NCBI GenBank assembly: GCA_026874595.1
Contig: JAPPUL010000088.1
Coordinates: 124,001-188,000 of the forward strand
DNA: 64,000 nucleotides
Direction of reading: 5' to 3'
Origin: Sipunculus nudus
Lineage: Eukaryota; Annelida; Sipuncula; Golfingiida; Sipunculidae
Part shown: piece after piece, positions 18,027 through 28,079 of the stretch
Layout: the number at the start of each line of letters is the position of its first letter
How positions within the stretch are numbered: the first letter of the stretch is position 1
Position numbers and translations under genes: made by a program
Notes under the pieces: model-generated
Database searches by the model: none
What the model was told of the DNA's origin: nothing
What the model saw: only the letters and a program-made list of their open reading frames with translations

Positions 18027-18240
18027 ACGTAAGCTTTTTGGTAAACTTTGTAGGAATATATAGAAAAAGGGTGCTAACGTCAATAAATAATAATTAATAA
18101 ATAATATAAATAGGGGCTTTGAAAATAATAATTAGGTTATATTTAAATAAAAATACAAGAGTGTTTATAGGAGCTACAGAAAAAAGAGTATAAACAGAAT
18201 TAGGAATATAAAATCAAAATGGATTATAGGTAAAAAAGAA

Positions 18241-20550
18241 TTGGAAGAAGACAAAGCAGAAAAATGGGTAAAGGAAGAATCGGAAATAAAGAAACAAATG
18301 CGCGAGGAGCTTGCGTTATCATATCACGAGGAAGGGCGTCCGGGGAAGATAGAGGTGGTTCCGACGAAGTCCTGCAGTTCTCAAAGGGACTTATCGCTTG
18401 CCTACACACCGGGAGTGGCGCTTCCGTGTTTAAAGATAAAAGAAGACAAACAAAACGCGTATAAATATACGTCAAAAGGAAACTTGGTAGGAGTGATAAC
18501 GAATGGGACAGCAGTACTTGGGCTTGGGGACATAGGAGCACTTGCGGGCAAACCGGTAATGGAAGGGAAGGGGGTACTATTTAAGAAGTTTGCGGATATA
18601 GATGTATTTGACATAGAGCTTGAGACAAAGGATAAGGATAAGTTTGTGGAGGCGGTAAAGCTAATGTCGCCGACGTTTGGAGGTATAAATCTAGAAGACA
18701 TAAGCGCACCGGACTGTTTTTATATAGAGAAGAAGTTAAAGGAAGAGCTTGACATACCGGTATTTCACGATGATCAGCATGGGACAGCGATAATATCAGC
18801 GGCAGCGTTGTTGAATGCGGTAGAACTTGCGGGGAAGAAAATAGATGAAGTAGTAGTGGTGGTTAATGGGGCAGGGGCGGCGGGCATATCATGCGCACGT
18901 TTATATATATCTGTGGGAGTAAGGAAGGAGAATATATTCATGTGCGATAGGCAGGGGGTTATATATGTGGGGAGGGAAGGCGAGATGTGGTCGGAGAAGT
19001 TAGAATTTGCGATTGAGACGGATAAGAGGAGTTTAGGTGATGCGATGGATGGAGCAGATGTATTTGTGGGGCTATCGGTTGGGGGAGTGGTAACACAGGC
19101 TATGGTAAAGAGGATGTCGAAGAATCCGATAGTATTTGCGATGGCAAATCCGGATCCTGAGATAACCTATCCGGAAGCACTTGAGGCCCGAGATGATGTA
19201 ATTATGGCAACGGGCCGAAGTGATTATCCGAATCAGGTAAATAATGTATTAGGCTTTCCGTTTATATTCCGGGGGGCACTAGATACGAGTGCGCGCTCAA
19301 TAAACGAGGAGATGAAGATAGCAGCAGTAAAAGCGTTAGCAGAGCTTGCGCGGGAGCCGGTACCGGATGAGGTATTAAAAGCATATAATATACATTATCT
19401 TGAATTTGGGCGGGAATATATAATACCAAAACCCTTTGACCCACGAGCCTTAACATATGTAGCGAGTGCAGTAGCGCGTGCAGCAGTAAGTAGCGGGGTT
19501 GCCAGGGCGCCGATAGAAGATTTTGAAGAATATAGATTAAAGCTTGAAAAGATACACGGGACGCGAGAATTCCTGGTTAGGAAGCTAATAAACCGGGTAA
19601 GAGGAAAGAAACACTTAATAGTGTTTCCAGAAGGCAACTCAGATAAGATACTAAAGGCAGCACATGTACTATCAGATGAAAAGATAGCAACTCCTATATT
19701 GCTAGGAGACGAGGAAGAGATAATAGAGAAAGCAAGGAGTCAGAGGCTATCCCTTGAGGGAATAAAGATAGTGGATCCTCTAAAATCAGAACGTAAAGAT
19801 GCGTATGCAAAGAGGTTATACACGCTTCGTCAGCGTAAGGGGGTATTTTTGGGGACAGCACAAGAGCTATTAAAGCAAAACATATATTATGGGATGATGA
19901 TGCTTGACATGGGAGATGCAGATGGTGTGGTATCAGGGGTAACGCGACCCTATCCGGATACAATGCGCCCTGCGCTTGAAGTGGTAAAGATACGTGATGA
20001 TTTGCAGGTAGTATCTGGTTTTTATCTAGTAATGTTTAAGGATAGAACATTAATCTTTGCGGATACGACAGTAAATATAGATCCTAGTGCAGAGGAGCTT
20101 GCCCAAATAGCGTTTAACTGTGCGAAGGCGTCAAAGGCGTTTGGGATGGAACCTCGGATAGCGATGTTGTCGTTTTCAAATTTTGGAAGTGTAAGACACC
20201 GCTCGGCATCGAAGGTAGCAAAAGCGGTAAAGCTGGTTAGGCAAAGCAATCCGGATATAGTAGTAGATGGTGAGATGCACGCAGATGTAGCATTAAGTCC
20301 GGATTTGATAGAGGAGTTTTTCCCATTTTCGCATATAAGGGGACATGCGAATGTTTTAATATTCCCGGAGTTACACTCAGCAAATATAGGATATAAGCTA
20401 ATAAGCAAGCTAGCGAATGCAGAACTAATAGGTCCGATATTGATGGGGATGCAAAAGCCGGTGAATGTGCTTGAGAAGGGCTCGACAGTAGAAAACATAG
20501 TTAATATAGCAACGGTAACAGCGCTTGAGATAGATGAGGGGACATTTTAA
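18241..20550 (+). CDS. maeB: NADP-dependent malic enzyme with phosphotransacetylase-like domain
   Basis: Decarboxylates malate to pyruvate. The 769-residue protein has the long MaeB layout: malic N-terminal domain with SLAYTPGVA near residue 56, NAD(P)-binding domain with [13 protein letters not shown] near 210, and from about residue 440 a C-terminal phosphotransacetylase-like domain ([34 protein letters not shown]) that in this family is regulatory and usually inactive. The frame opens with TTG at 18241; the ATG at 18298 gives a start closer to the usual family N-terminus ([11 protein letters not shown]) and is a serious alternative. Upstream is tRNA-Asn on the other strand. Confidence 0.96.
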   Translation: MEEDKAEKWVKEESEIKKQMREELALSYHEEGRPGKIEVVPTKSCSSQRDLSLAYTPGVALPCLKIKEDKQNAYKYTSKGNLVGVITNGTAVLGLGDIGALAGKPVMEGKGVLFKKFADIDVFDIELETKDKDKFVEAVKLMSPTFGGINLEDISAPDCFYIEKKLKEELDIPVFHDDQHGTAIISAAALLNAVELAGKKIDEVVVVVNGAGAAGISCARLYISVGVRKENIFMCDRQGVIYVGREGEMWSEKLEFAIETDKRSLGDAMDGADVFVGLSVGGVVTQAMVKRMSKNPIVFAMANPDPEITYPEALEARDDVIMATGRSDYPNQVNNVLGFPFIFRGALDTSARSINEEMKIAAVKALAELAREPVPDEVLKAYNIHYLEFGREYIIPKPFDPRALTYVASAVARAAVSSGVARAPIEDFEEYRLKLEKIHGTREFLVRKLINRVRGKKHLIVFPEGNSDKILKAAHVLSDEKIATPILLGDEEEIIEKARSQRLSLEGIKIVDPLKSERKDAYAKRLYTLRQRKGVFLGTAQELLKQNIYYGMMMLDMGDADGVVSGVTRPYPDTMRPALEVVKIRDDLQVVSGFYLVMFKDRTLIFADTTVNIDPSAEELAQIAFNCAKASKAFGMEPRIAMLSFSNFGSVRHRSASKVAKAVKLVRQSNPDIVVDGEMHADVALSPDLIEEFFPFSHIRGHANVLIFPELHSANIGYKLISKLANAELIGPILMGMQKPVNVLEKGSTVENIVNIATVTALEIDEGTF

Positions 20551-20757
20551 GTTTAATGATGTTGATGCCTAAGTTGATGCCTAAGTTGATGATAAATTAA
20601 TAATAAATTAATGATAATAAGAATTAGGCTAAAAAATATAAAAGATATCTTAACTATAAAAGGGCTTATATGTAAGGACGATATACTAGGGCAAGCTTTT
20701 TTTTTAAAAAAACAAGAGAGAGGAGAAAAATAGAGTATTGATAATATGGCAAATTAG

Positions 20758-21414
20758 ATGGAAGTAAAGACACTAGAGCTTTTGAAGAGAGGGCTTAGCA
20801 GTCTTTCTATATATTATAGAGAAGAAGTTCTAGAAAAGCTTAAAAAGTATGTAAGCTTATACATGAGCTATAACGAGCGAGTAAACTTGTCATCGATAAG
20901 GGATGAGGAAGGAGTAGTAATCCGCCACATACTAGACAGCGCCTCGATATTTAAAGCATGCGCTTTGGAGGGGATAGAAGTTTATGGGAGACGTAGTATA
21001 GACCTTGGGAGTGGGGCAGGTTTTCCTGGGCTAGTATTAAAGATATTGGGAGATGGGAGTGGTTTTGGGTTTAGGATGGATTTAGCTGAGGTATCAAAGA
21101 AGAAGAATAGATTTTTAGAGAAAGTTTTATATGAGCTTGAGCTTTATGACGTAGGTCTTGTAGACTCATCAGCAGTAAGGGTTAGCAGGGATTATGATGT
21201 ACTTTACAGCAGGGCATTTGGAAGTCTTAGTAAGATTATAAGAGAGGGTAGAAGGTATGTGAAGGGAGGAGGGCTATTGCTTTGTTATAAGTCTCGGAAG
21301 GCATTTGAGGAGCTAGGTAGTTTAGAAGGGGGTGTCCAAAGCAGGTGCAGGGTGCTTGAGGTATCGGTACCCTATTTGTCAGAGGAGCGACAGATAGTGG
21401 TGGTAGAGGTTTAG
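20758..21414 (+). CDS. rsmG: 16S rRNA (guanine-527-N7) methyltransferase
   Basis: Methylates G527 of 16S rRNA with S-adenosylmethionine (formerly GidB). In its 218 residues, NLSSIRDEEGVVIRHILDS near 43 is the family N-terminal signature and IDLGSGAGFPGLVLKI at 81-96 is the SAM-binding loop. ARS/R residues near YSRAFGSL support the assignment. It is followed by parA and parB, an order typical of the region near the replication origin, though mnmE/mnmG are not upstream here. Confidence 0.95.
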   Translation: MEVKTLELLKRGLSSLSIYYREEVLEKLKKYVSLYMSYNERVNLSSIRDEEGVVIRHILDSASIFKACALEGIEVYGRRSIDLGSGAGFPGLVLKILGDGSGFGFRMDLAEVSKKKNRFLEKVLYELELYDVGLVDSSAVRVSRDYDVLYSRAFGSLSKIIREGRRYVKGGGLLLCYKSRKAFEELGSLEGGVQSRCRVLEVSVPYLSEERQIVVVEV

Positions 21415-21427
21415 TATTTATACAAAT

Positions 21428-21462
21428 GATAAAGGATAAAGGATAAAGGATAAAGGATAAAG
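21428..21462. repeat. 7-bp tandem repeat before parA
   Basis: Five perfect copies of gataaag in the 117-bp gap between rsmG and parA, about 70 nt before the parA start. Confidence 0.9.
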
Positions 21463-21531
21463 GAAAGGATATTAAGAAATGATATATGTAGAACAAAATA
21501 TAATATATAAAGTGGTTGTGCAGGGGGTAAA

Positions 21532-22290
21532 ATGGGACGAGTTATAACGATAGCGAATCAGAAGGGGGGTGTAGGTAAAACGACTACGGCAATAAACCTA
21601 TCAGTATACGTAGCAAGTCAGGGGAAGGAAGTTTTAATAATAGATATAGACGCACAAGGGAATACGTGTAGTGGTCTTGGTATAAGTAAAGATGGTGATG
21701 CGGGTATATACGAAGTTTTGATGGAAGGGGTGTTACTAGAGGATGTAATAAAGCCAACAAGTTACAAAGGACTTGACATAGTGCCTGTTAATATAAACCT
21801 AGTAGGGGTCCAAGTTGAGCTTGCAAAGGAGGAGGGACGAGAGACTCGCTTACGGGATGCACTTAAGAGTGTCCGAGACAGATATAGTTATATATTTATA
21901 GATTGCCCGCCATCGCTTGATATAATGACAGTAAATGGTCTTGTAGCAGGAGATAGTGTATTAATCCCGTTACAGTGTGAATATTTTGCATTGGAGGGGC
22001 TTGCGCAGTTATTACATACAATAAGCTTATTGCAAAAGGGATTAAATCCAAAGTTAGTGATAGAGGGAGTATTGCTAACGATGTATGACACGCGAACAAA
22101 CTTATCAAATCGAGTACATGAAGAAGCGAAAGAGTTTTTCAAGGAAAAGGTTTATGAAACGGTAATACCGCGTAATGTAAAGCTTGCAGAGGCGCCAAGT
22201 CATGGCAAAGCGATTTCAAGTTATGATCCAAACTGCACAGGAGCAGAAAGTTACAAAAAGCTAGCAATGGAGATATTAAGTTATGGGTAG
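21532..22290 (+). CDS. parA: Chromosome partitioning ATPase ParA (Soj)
   Basis: Deviant-Walker ATPase that moves ParB-bound origins. The 252-residue protein has KGGVGKTT at 11-18, the FIDCPPSLDIMT switch region near 122 and LVPLQCEYFALEGL-type sequence near 143 (here LIPLQCEYFALEGL). Length and lack of an N-terminal HTH mark the short chromosomal Soj type. It overlaps parB by 8 bp, so the pair is translationally coupled. Confidence 0.97.
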   Translation: MGRVITIANQKGGVGKTTTAINLSVYVASQGKEVLIIDIDAQGNTCSGLGISKDGDAGIYEVLMEGVLLEDVIKPTSYKGLDIVPVNINLVGVQVELAKEEGRETRLRDALKSVRDRYSYIFIDCPPSLDIMTVNGLVAGDSVLIPLQCEYFALEGLAQLLHTISLLQKGLNPKLVIEGVLLTMYDTRTNLSNRVHEEAKEFFKEKVYETVIPRNVKLAEAPSHGKAISSYDPNCTGAESYKKLAMEILSYG

Positions 22291-23260
22291 AGAAGTACTT
22301 GGCAAAGGTCTTGGAGCGTTGTTGCAGGGAGGAGGGGGCAGGGGGGATGAGATAGTAAATGTAGATATAAATCTAATAGGAGCAAACGAGTTACAGCCGA
22401 GGAAATTATTTAATGCAGAGAAACTAAAGGAGCTCTCACGTTCTATAAAGGAGCAAGGCGTCTTACAACCGGTATTGCTTAGGCTTTTAGAGTACAATAA
22501 ATATGAGTTAATAGCTGGCGAGAGGCGACTTCGGGCATCGAAGTTAGCAGGTCTAAAGAGCATTCCATCGATAATAAAGGAAATAGAGGGGGTACAAAGG
22601 TTAGAACTTGCCTTAATTGAGAATTTACAAAGGGAAGATTTAAACGCAATAGAAGAGGGAGAAAGTTATAAATATTTATTAAATCATCTAAAGATAACGC
22701 AAGAGGAGCTTGGCAAGAAGCTGGGTCGAAGTCGAGCTGCAATATCTAATACGATGAGGCTATTGAAGCTGCCTTTGGAGGTTCAGGAGTTAATAATAGC
22801 AGGGAAGCTTACAGAGGGGCATGGCAGGTCGCTTTTGGGTTTGACTGATTATAAGAATATACTTGCTGTTAAAGATTACTTTCTAAGAAATCGTGTAAGT
22901 GTAAGGGAGGCAGAACGGATAGTAGACAAAGTAAATCGAGAAGAAGTTGTAGAGCTTGGGAAGGACAAGCAAATAAAGGATGCTGTAGCTGAGGGTTTAA
23001 AGGATGATGCTGAAAAACTTAGAAGTTTAGAAGAGGCTGCTTTAGAGGATGTTGATTTAGCAGGTGGGGAGATGGAAGGGGAAAGGCTTATAAACGACAT
23101 GGAAGGTTTAATAAAAGAATATTTTATAAAGAAAGATTTGAAAGCAAACGTAAAGATAACAAAAGACCGCAGCACATTGGCTAAAGGCAAGATAGAAATA
23201 AGCTATAATAGCAATACTGAGCTTAAGGCAATATTAAAGGCTATAGGGCTTGAACTTTAA
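22283..23260 (+). CDS. parB: Chromosome partitioning protein ParB (Spo0J)
   Basis: Sequence-specific CTPase clamp that loads at parS and stimulates ParA. In 325 residues: the N-terminal GKGLGALL opening, the ParB-N domain with AGERRLRASKLAGL near 80 (CTP-binding GERR), the HTH with GRSRAAISNTMRLLKLP near 147, and a basic C-terminal dimer domain. An acidic insert (about residues 235-275) precedes the C-terminus. It converges on the FapA-like gene with only 6 bp between stops. Confidence 0.96.
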   Translation: MGREVLGKGLGALLQGGGGRGDEIVNVDINLIGANELQPRKLFNAEKLKELSRSIKEQGVLQPVLLRLLEYNKYELIAGERRLRASKLAGLKSIPSIIKEIEGVQRLELALIENLQREDLNAIEEGESYKYLLNHLKITQEELGKKLGRSRAAISNTMRLLKLPLEVQELIIAGKLTEGHGRSLLGLTDYKNILAVKDYFLRNRVSVREAERIVDKVNREEVVELGKDKQIKDAVAEGLKDDAEKLRSLEEAALEDVDLAGGEMEGERLINDMEGLIKEYFIKKDLKANVKITKDRSTLAKGKIEISYNSNTELKAILKAIGLEL

Positions 23261-23266
23261 GAACCT

Positions 23267-25279
23267 TTAGGCACGTCTTTTTCTAGAAAAAGACACAGAG
23301 TCTTTCTTTTTCTTTTTAGCCTGATTTAAATCCTTAAAGAAGGATGTTTGTATAGACTTATCCTTTGGCTGCTGATATTGTGATGTTTTAATAGAGCCTT
23401 CTTTATCTAAAGTAAAGGAGACATGAGCATTATTACTATTTATTTTAGTTGTGGTATTTTTAATAGTAACTTCGACCCTTGGATATATAGTATCAAATAC
23501 AGAAATAACACCTTGGCTTGATACACTTTGAAGGTATACTTTAAGTTCATCTAAATCTTTATTAATTTCATCGAACCTTTGAACGTAGTGTGTTTTATTT
23601 TCAATCATTTTGTTAAGAGCAACGTGTTTATCAATGGGGAAGTTGTCCCTTGCAGCTTGCTTTTGCTTTTTCATAGTGTTAATGTCGTTGGACAATTCGT
23701 TTAGTTTATGTTCAATTTCATCTTTATTTGCTTCTAATACTCTAAGCCTTTCTTTAGCCTCAGGGGCAATACCAGCCTCTACTTTAGTCTCTGTATAACT
23801 TTGAGAGCCCAGAACCTTAGCCTGTATTTCTTCCGAAGCTCGGATATGGCCACCTGTTATCGTGCCGCGTTTGCCAAGACAATATACATTCTTCCCATCA
23901 ACATGACTATTTAATATGCCATCTGTTATAACCACGTTGCCTGCCGCTCTTACGTTTGCATTCTCTATGAATTTTGAAATGACATCTTTGCCTGCCTTTA
24001 CAAGCCCTCCTTCTTTTCCTACTATCCCTCTTTGCACTATTATATCTGCGTCAGCTTCAATCTCGCATTTGCCTATATTTCCACTTACGTATATATTCCC
24101 TGCAGCCTTAACGCTAAATCCATCTTCTATATTACCAGATACATGTACATCTCCTAAAAATACTATTGACCCCGTTTTTACCCCAACATTGCCATTTACC
24201 TTATGTATTGGTTCAACCTCAAAAACGCTATCTTCGTATACTGCACGTCCTGCTCCTGAGGCTATAACCTCAAGACCGTTTTCTAATACACGTGCATTCT
24301 TGCCAACCAAAAGCTCAACATCAGCTCCATCTGAGGGCTCTATATCCCTGCCTGTAACTGTCTTGCCTGGACTCCCTTTTGTGCTCGGCTCTTTTACTGC
24401 CAATAGTTGCCCGCTTACTACATTATGGATTAAGCCAAAGTCTGCAAAAAAATCTACCTTACCTGCTTCGTCCTCTACTAAGTTTATCTCTTGTTTATTG
24501 TCAAAGTATAATTTAATTTGGGCATTTTTACCGTTTTCTGGCCTAATCCCTTCTGCTATCACTACAGGATATCCGTATTTCCCATTCTCTATTATATCTT
24601 TTATCTTCTCTTCATTTATTCCATAACTTATTCCATATGATTTTAGTTGACTCATTACCTCGGCAACCTCAAGTACTCGTCCGCAAAATAACGGCGGGTT
24701 TATAGTCAATGTTGCGTTTAATTCATCTTGTGATATGTTTACTTCCTTTATCCTTGAATCATATTCTATGTCAGGACGGTATTCTCCTATCTTGACCCAC
24801 TCATTTTGTGCTTTTTTTACTGCTTCTTTTATCTTATCAAGTTGTGAGCCTTTGTATTGTTTCTTCTCAAGTAAATTGATTGCCTTTTCAAGTTTTACTC
24901 TTCTCCCAAGCCCTTTAGGTGGACTTATCTTTATAAATATTCCTGTTTTGCGCGATATGAAGCTTATAGTCCCATCTATATCTTTTGGCTCTTCTTCTAT
25001 TATCTTTGCTTTACTCTCTTCTGGTGCTTGGCTTTCTTCTATCTTCTCCTCGCCTTTTGTTATATCTCCATATACCAACACCCTGTATCTCTTCCGACCA
25101 AACCCCATAAAACCCTTACTCCCTTTTTCAAGCACTTCATATTCTATATCCTTCATTTGCAGTAAATACCTTCCCTTCTCAAGACACTCTGACAAACTAT
25201 ACCCACTTACCTCTTTCTCCACCTTTTTTTCTACTTCTTGTGTCTTTAATTGGTTTTTAAGATCCTTAAATGTTGGCAT
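23267..25279 (-). CDS. Jag_N plus FapA (DUF342) polymer-forming protein
   Basis: A 670-residue cytoplasmic protein. Residues about 25-75 match the Jag N-terminal domain (SLSECLEKGRYLL then EYEVLEKGSKGFMGFGRKRYRV). The centre, about 170-480, is the FapA/DUF342 unit: a conserved N-terminal part with NPPLFCGRVLEVAEV and VSGQLLAVKEPSTKGSPGKTVTGRDI, then a right-handed beta-helix of repeated GNIYVSGNIGK-type strands. A coiled coil (about 515-590) and a basic serine-rich tail follow. FapA-type proteins affect envelope or morphology in other bacteria; the exact role here is unknown. Convergent with parB. Confidence 0.88.
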   Translation of the reverse strand: MPTFKDLKNQLKTQEVEKKVEKEVSGYSLSECLEKGRYLLQMKDIEYEVLEKGSKGFMGFGRKRYRVLVYGDITKGEEKIEESQAPEESKAKIIEEEPKDIDGTISFISRKTGIFIKISPPKGLGRRVKLEKAINLLEKKQYKGSQLDKIKEAVKKAQNEWVKIGEYRPDIEYDSRIKEVNISQDELNATLTINPPLFCGRVLEVAEVMSQLKSYGISYGINEEKIKDIIENGKYGYPVVIAEGIRPENGKNAQIKLYFDNKQEINLVEDEAGKVDFFADFGLIHNVVSGQLLAVKEPSTKGSPGKTVTGRDIEPSDGADVELLVGKNARVLENGLEVIASGAGRAVYEDSVFEVEPIHKVNGNVGVKTGSIVFLGDVHVSGNIEDGFSVKAAGNIYVSGNIGKCEIEADADIIVQRGIVGKEGGLVKAGKDVISKFIENANVRAAGNVVITDGILNSHVDGKNVYCLGKRGTITGGHIRASEEIQAKVLGSQSYTETKVEAGIAPEAKERLRVLEANKDEIEHKLNELSNDINTMKKQKQAARDNFPIDKHVALNKMIENKTHYVQRFDEINKDLDELKVYLQSVSSQGVISVFDTIYPRVEVTIKNTTTKINSNNAHVSFTLDKEGSIKTSQYQQPKDKSIQTSFFKDLNQAKKKKKDSVSFSRKRRA

Positions 25280-25603
25280 CTACTCTCCACAATGTACATA
25301 GGCTGTACGTCTTTTATTTTATGGATTATTTATAACTCTTTTACTTAAAGATATATACTTCGTCTTTAAATTTATATCTTATACTAATATTTTTTTGCTT
25401 AGTTTTATATTATTAGGACCTCTTTTATTTTTCGTTTGTTTTTTTAGTTAACTTTATTTAAGTTTACAAAAAATTGGGACCCTTTTGTATATAGGAAACA
25501 CTTATATGTTAGTGTTCAACTCTATAGTATAGAGATTAGTGTTCCACATGTTTTAAGATTTACGTATTTTCTTATGCGTTTATATATTCTAGGAGTTTTT
25601 TTT
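25280..25603. other. Divergent intergenic region with operator-like boxes
   Basis: T-rich on the plus strand, no reading frame. It separates the FapA-like gene from the aldolase gene and holds the repeated boxes at 25494-25546 listed separately. Confidence 0.6.
25494..25546. promoter_or_regulatory. Operator-like inverted and direct repeats before the aldolase gene
   Basis: GGAAACACT (25494-25502), TTAGTGTTCAA (25509-25519) and TTAGTGTTCCA (25536-25546); between the last two sits the odd palindrome CTCTATA-G-TATAGAG (25520-25534). The last box ends about 58 nt before the aldolase start, a usual place for a repressor or activator site. Confidence 0.5.
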
Positions 25604-26659
25604 ATGATAGACAAAATTGTTAAACATATTGGAGATAAGGAAGCTGACTTTCTTTTGAGTCATAAGTGCAGTACAATAGATAAGAGTCTTTTGCATCTGC
25701 CGGGCCCCGATTTTGTCGATAGAGTGTTCCTTAACTCCGACCGTCCTAATCGTGTGCTTGGAAAACTTTCTTGGCTTTTTAACTCAGGCCGTCTTGCTGG
25801 TTCTGGCTATCTTTCTATATTGCCTGTTGATCAGGGCATTGAACATTCTGCGGGAGCCTCATTTGCTAAAAACCCTATATACTTTGATGGTGAGAATATA
25901 TTAAAACTTGCAATTGAAGGTGGGTGTAGTGCAGTTGCTAGTACCTATGGCGTTTTAGGGTCAATAGCAAGACGATATGCACATAAAATCCCGCTTATTC
26001 TTAAAATAAATCATAATGAGTTTTTGACTTATCCTAATAAGTATGATCAGATTATGTTTGCAAATGTAGAACATGCGGCTGAGATGGGTTGTGCGGCGGT
26101 TGGAGCAACTATTTATTTTGGTTCTAAGGAAAGCAGCCGACAGATTATCGAGGTGTCAGAAGCCTTTCATAAGGCGCATGAGCTTGGCATGGCAACAATA
26201 CTTTGGTGCTACCTTAGGAATTCGGAATTTAAAAAGAAGGATAAGGATTATCATGTGGCATCTGATCTTAGTGCCCAAGCTAACCATCTTGGAGTAACCA
26301 TAGAAGCAGATATAATTAAACAAAAGCTTCCTGAGAATAATGGCGGCTTTAATGCACTTAAGTTTGGCAAGACCGACTCACTTGTATATAGCAAACTGAC
26401 AACAGATCATCCAATAGACCTAACGCGTTATCAAGTTGCCAATTGTTATATGGGAAGAGCAGGACTTATTAATTCAGGTGGAGCATCGGGTGATAACGAC
26501 TTTCATGATGCAGTGAAAACTGCAATAATAAATAAGCGAGCGGGTGGCATGGGGCTTATATCCGGCCGCAAGGCGTTTCAACGACCTATGAAAGAAGGTA
26601 TAAAGCTTTTAAATGCTATACAAGATGTTTTTCTGTCTAAGGATGTAAGTGTTGCCTAA
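25604..26659 (+). CDS. fbaB: Class I fructose-bisphosphate aldolase (DhnA/FbaB type)
   Basis: Cleaves fructose 1,6-bisphosphate in glycolysis through a lysine Schiff base. Visible family features are [12 protein letters not shown] near residue 73, the [13 protein letters not shown] strand with the candidate Schiff-base region, [11 protein letters not shown], and the phosphate-binding [15 protein letters not shown] near 325, as in the archaeal-type DhnA family. The frame extends to an ATG at 25574, but AGGAG at 25591-25595 points to the ATG at 25604 (351 residues). The coding strand is T-rich, unlike maeB or parAB. Confidence 0.92.
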   Translation: MIDKIVKHIGDKEADFLLSHKCSTIDKSLLHLPGPDFVDRVFLNSDRPNRVLGKLSWLFNSGRLAGSGYLSILPVDQGIEHSAGASFAKNPIYFDGENILKLAIEGGCSAVASTYGVLGSIARRYAHKIPLILKINHNEFLTYPNKYDQIMFANVEHAAEMGCAAVGATIYFGSKESSRQIIEVSEAFHKAHELGMATILWCYLRNSEFKKKDKDYHVASDLSAQANHLGVTIEADIIKQKLPENNGGFNALKFGKTDSLVYSKLTTDHPIDLTRYQVANCYMGRAGLINSGGASGDNDFHDAVKTAIINKRAGGMGLISGRKAFQRPMKEGIKLLNAIQDVFLSKDVSVA

Positions 26660-26701
26660 AGGTTCTTTATTTTTTATGGTATTGTAATTTATGGTAGTAT
26701 T

Positions 26702-26975
26702 ATCATATTGCTAAGAGGGCTGTCTAAGTTGTCGAGGGAGCTATATGCTGATACAAAGATAACGTTACCGGATGTAGTATTTTGAATTTTTATGGGAAAA
26801 GCGTGAGTGCTACTTTTTACGCTACTTATGCCTGTGGGCTCATTTGAACTGCTAATCGAAGGGATATCAGAGCCTTTATTATCTGCGTCAAGAGGCAAAG
26901 AGCTATTGTCTATAACAAAAGACCTATCTTTGTTTTTATGTGCAGTTATAATTTCGCTTTCCTTGCCATACCATA
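26702..26975 (-). pseudogene. Tandem copy of the 3' half of the following gene
   Basis: 274 bp that repeat 26992-27265 with only two adjacent differences (26795-26796), at a period of 290 bp. The copy lacks the signal peptide and N-terminal part of the gene, so it is a gene fragment. A 69-codon frame with no evident start remains open. The near identity means the duplication is recent. Confidence 0.9.
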
Positions 26976-26978
26976 TTT

Positions 26979-27458
26979 TTATTTTATTGTAATCATATTG
27001 CTAAGAGGGCTGTCTAAGTTGTCGAGGGAGCTATATGCTGATACAAAGATAACGTTACCGGATGTAGTATTTTGAATTTTTATGTCAAAAGCGTGAGTGC
27101 TACTTTTTACGCTACTTATGCCTGTGGGCTCATTTGAACTGCTAATCGAAGGGATATCAGAGCCTTTATTATCTGCGTCAAGAGGCAAAGAGCTATTGTC
27201 TATAACAAAAGACCTATCTTTGTTTTTATGTGCAGTTATAATTTCGCTTTCCTTGCCATACCATACATTGTATCCTGAGAAATGGTTTTCGTTATTATAG
27301 CCGCTTATTGTTATAGTTGTATCTCCTGCGCTGCAAGGCTCACATTTTATAAAAGGCAGTTCAAGATCATCAGTTAAATCGCTTTCGATAGTACACATTA
27401 CTTGGCTTGATAAAAGGATTAAAAGAATAAGTAAGTTTATTTTAGTGATATTAATCAT
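26979..27458 (-). CDS. Small secreted Fn3-like protein
   Basis: A 159-residue exported protein with a signal peptide (LLILLILLSSQVMC, with a possible lipobox ending in Cys22). The mature part resembles one fibronectin-III-like domain: DTTITISGYNNENHFSGYNVWYGKESE, then a charged loop and a final FVSAYSSLDNLDSPLSNMITI strand. It is a paralogue of the next gene upstream. Its 3' half is copied in tandem just downstream. Function is unknown; surface exposure is inferred only from the leader. Confidence 0.7.
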   Translation of the reverse strand: MINITKINLLILLILLSSQVMCTIESDLTDDLELPFIKCEPCSAGDTTITISGYNNENHFSGYNVWYGKESEIITAHKNKDRSFVIDNSSLPLDADNKGSDIPSISSSNEPTGISSVKSSTHAFDIKIQNTTSGNVIFVSAYSSLDNLDSPLSNMITIK

Positions 27459-27485
27459 ATAAATCCGTTTTGCTTTTTTCTTAAT

Positions 27486-28046
27486 TTATGGTTCCAGTTT
27501 GGGTACTATTACTATCTCGCTTAATGCGCTTTCAATATGCCCATATTTATCATATGCACTAATTGCTATACTATATGGGAGATTATCAAGACCCTTTCCG
27601 TCAGGTTGTATTGTAAAGGTATATTTTACTTCAGTTGGATTTGTACGTGGACTTGCGGATACCATATCAGAATCTTTTATAGTCGGAAGGTCGTCAGAAC
27701 TTTCGTTTTTTATAATATACTTGTCTTCTATCTCTTCGTTTATAGTTCTGTCACTATTAATATGCCTTGCTTTGTTTTCTTTAATCAAGTTTTCATTTTC
27801 AGCTATGTAAATATTATAACCCCAGAAGTTGCTTTCTGGGTTATAAGCCCAAAAGGTTACAGTTATGCCATCGGCATCTCTTGTAGCCCTAAGGTGTTTA
27901 GGAGCGTTAAGATCGTCAACAAATTCAACAGAAGGCAAACCACAATTTGATTTAGTTATAATGGCGGTTAGTAATATAATGGCGGTAAGCAAAGCCTTAG
28001 ATGGTTTATATATCTTTTGTATCTTAGTCTTAATGAAAGAAAGCAT
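27486..28046 (-). CDS. Secreted Fn3-like protein, paralogue of the next gene
   Basis: A 186-residue exported protein: hydrophobic leader at about residues 18-35 with a Cys at the end (TKSNC), then an Fn3-like domain with APKHLRATRDADGITVTFWAYN, NFWGYNIYIAENE and a late PYSIAISAYDKYGHIESALSEI. The GYN-Y and SAY-S-L motifs are shared with the shorter neighbour 28 bp downstream, so the two arose by duplication and are probably cotranscribed. No partner or ligand can be named. Confidence 0.7.
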   Translation of the reverse strand: MLSFIKTKIQKIYKPSKALLTAIILLTAIITKSNCGLPSVEFVDDLNAPKHLRATRDADGITVTFWAYNPESNFWGYNIYIAENENLIKENKARHINSDRTINEEIEDKYIIKNESSDDLPTIKDSDMVSASPRTNPTEVKYTFTIQPDGKGLDNLPYSIAISAYDKYGHIESALSEIVIVPKLEP

Positions 28047-28079
28047 GGTATAGTATAATTATAGGTATTAAAATAGTTA

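Noticed and set aside
20551-21531. Replication origin near rsmG-parAB
   Set aside because: No cluster of TTATCCACA-type DnaA boxes, dnaA, rpmH or mnmG seen; only short AT-rich repeats.
22283-23260. ParB as a plasmid-type partition protein
   Set aside because: Short ParA, GKGLGALL start and rsmG neighbour mark the chromosomal pair.
25538-25553. parS-like site GTTCCACATG
   Set aside because: Only the left half resembles the parS consensus; the right half does not match. No complete parS was found near parAB.
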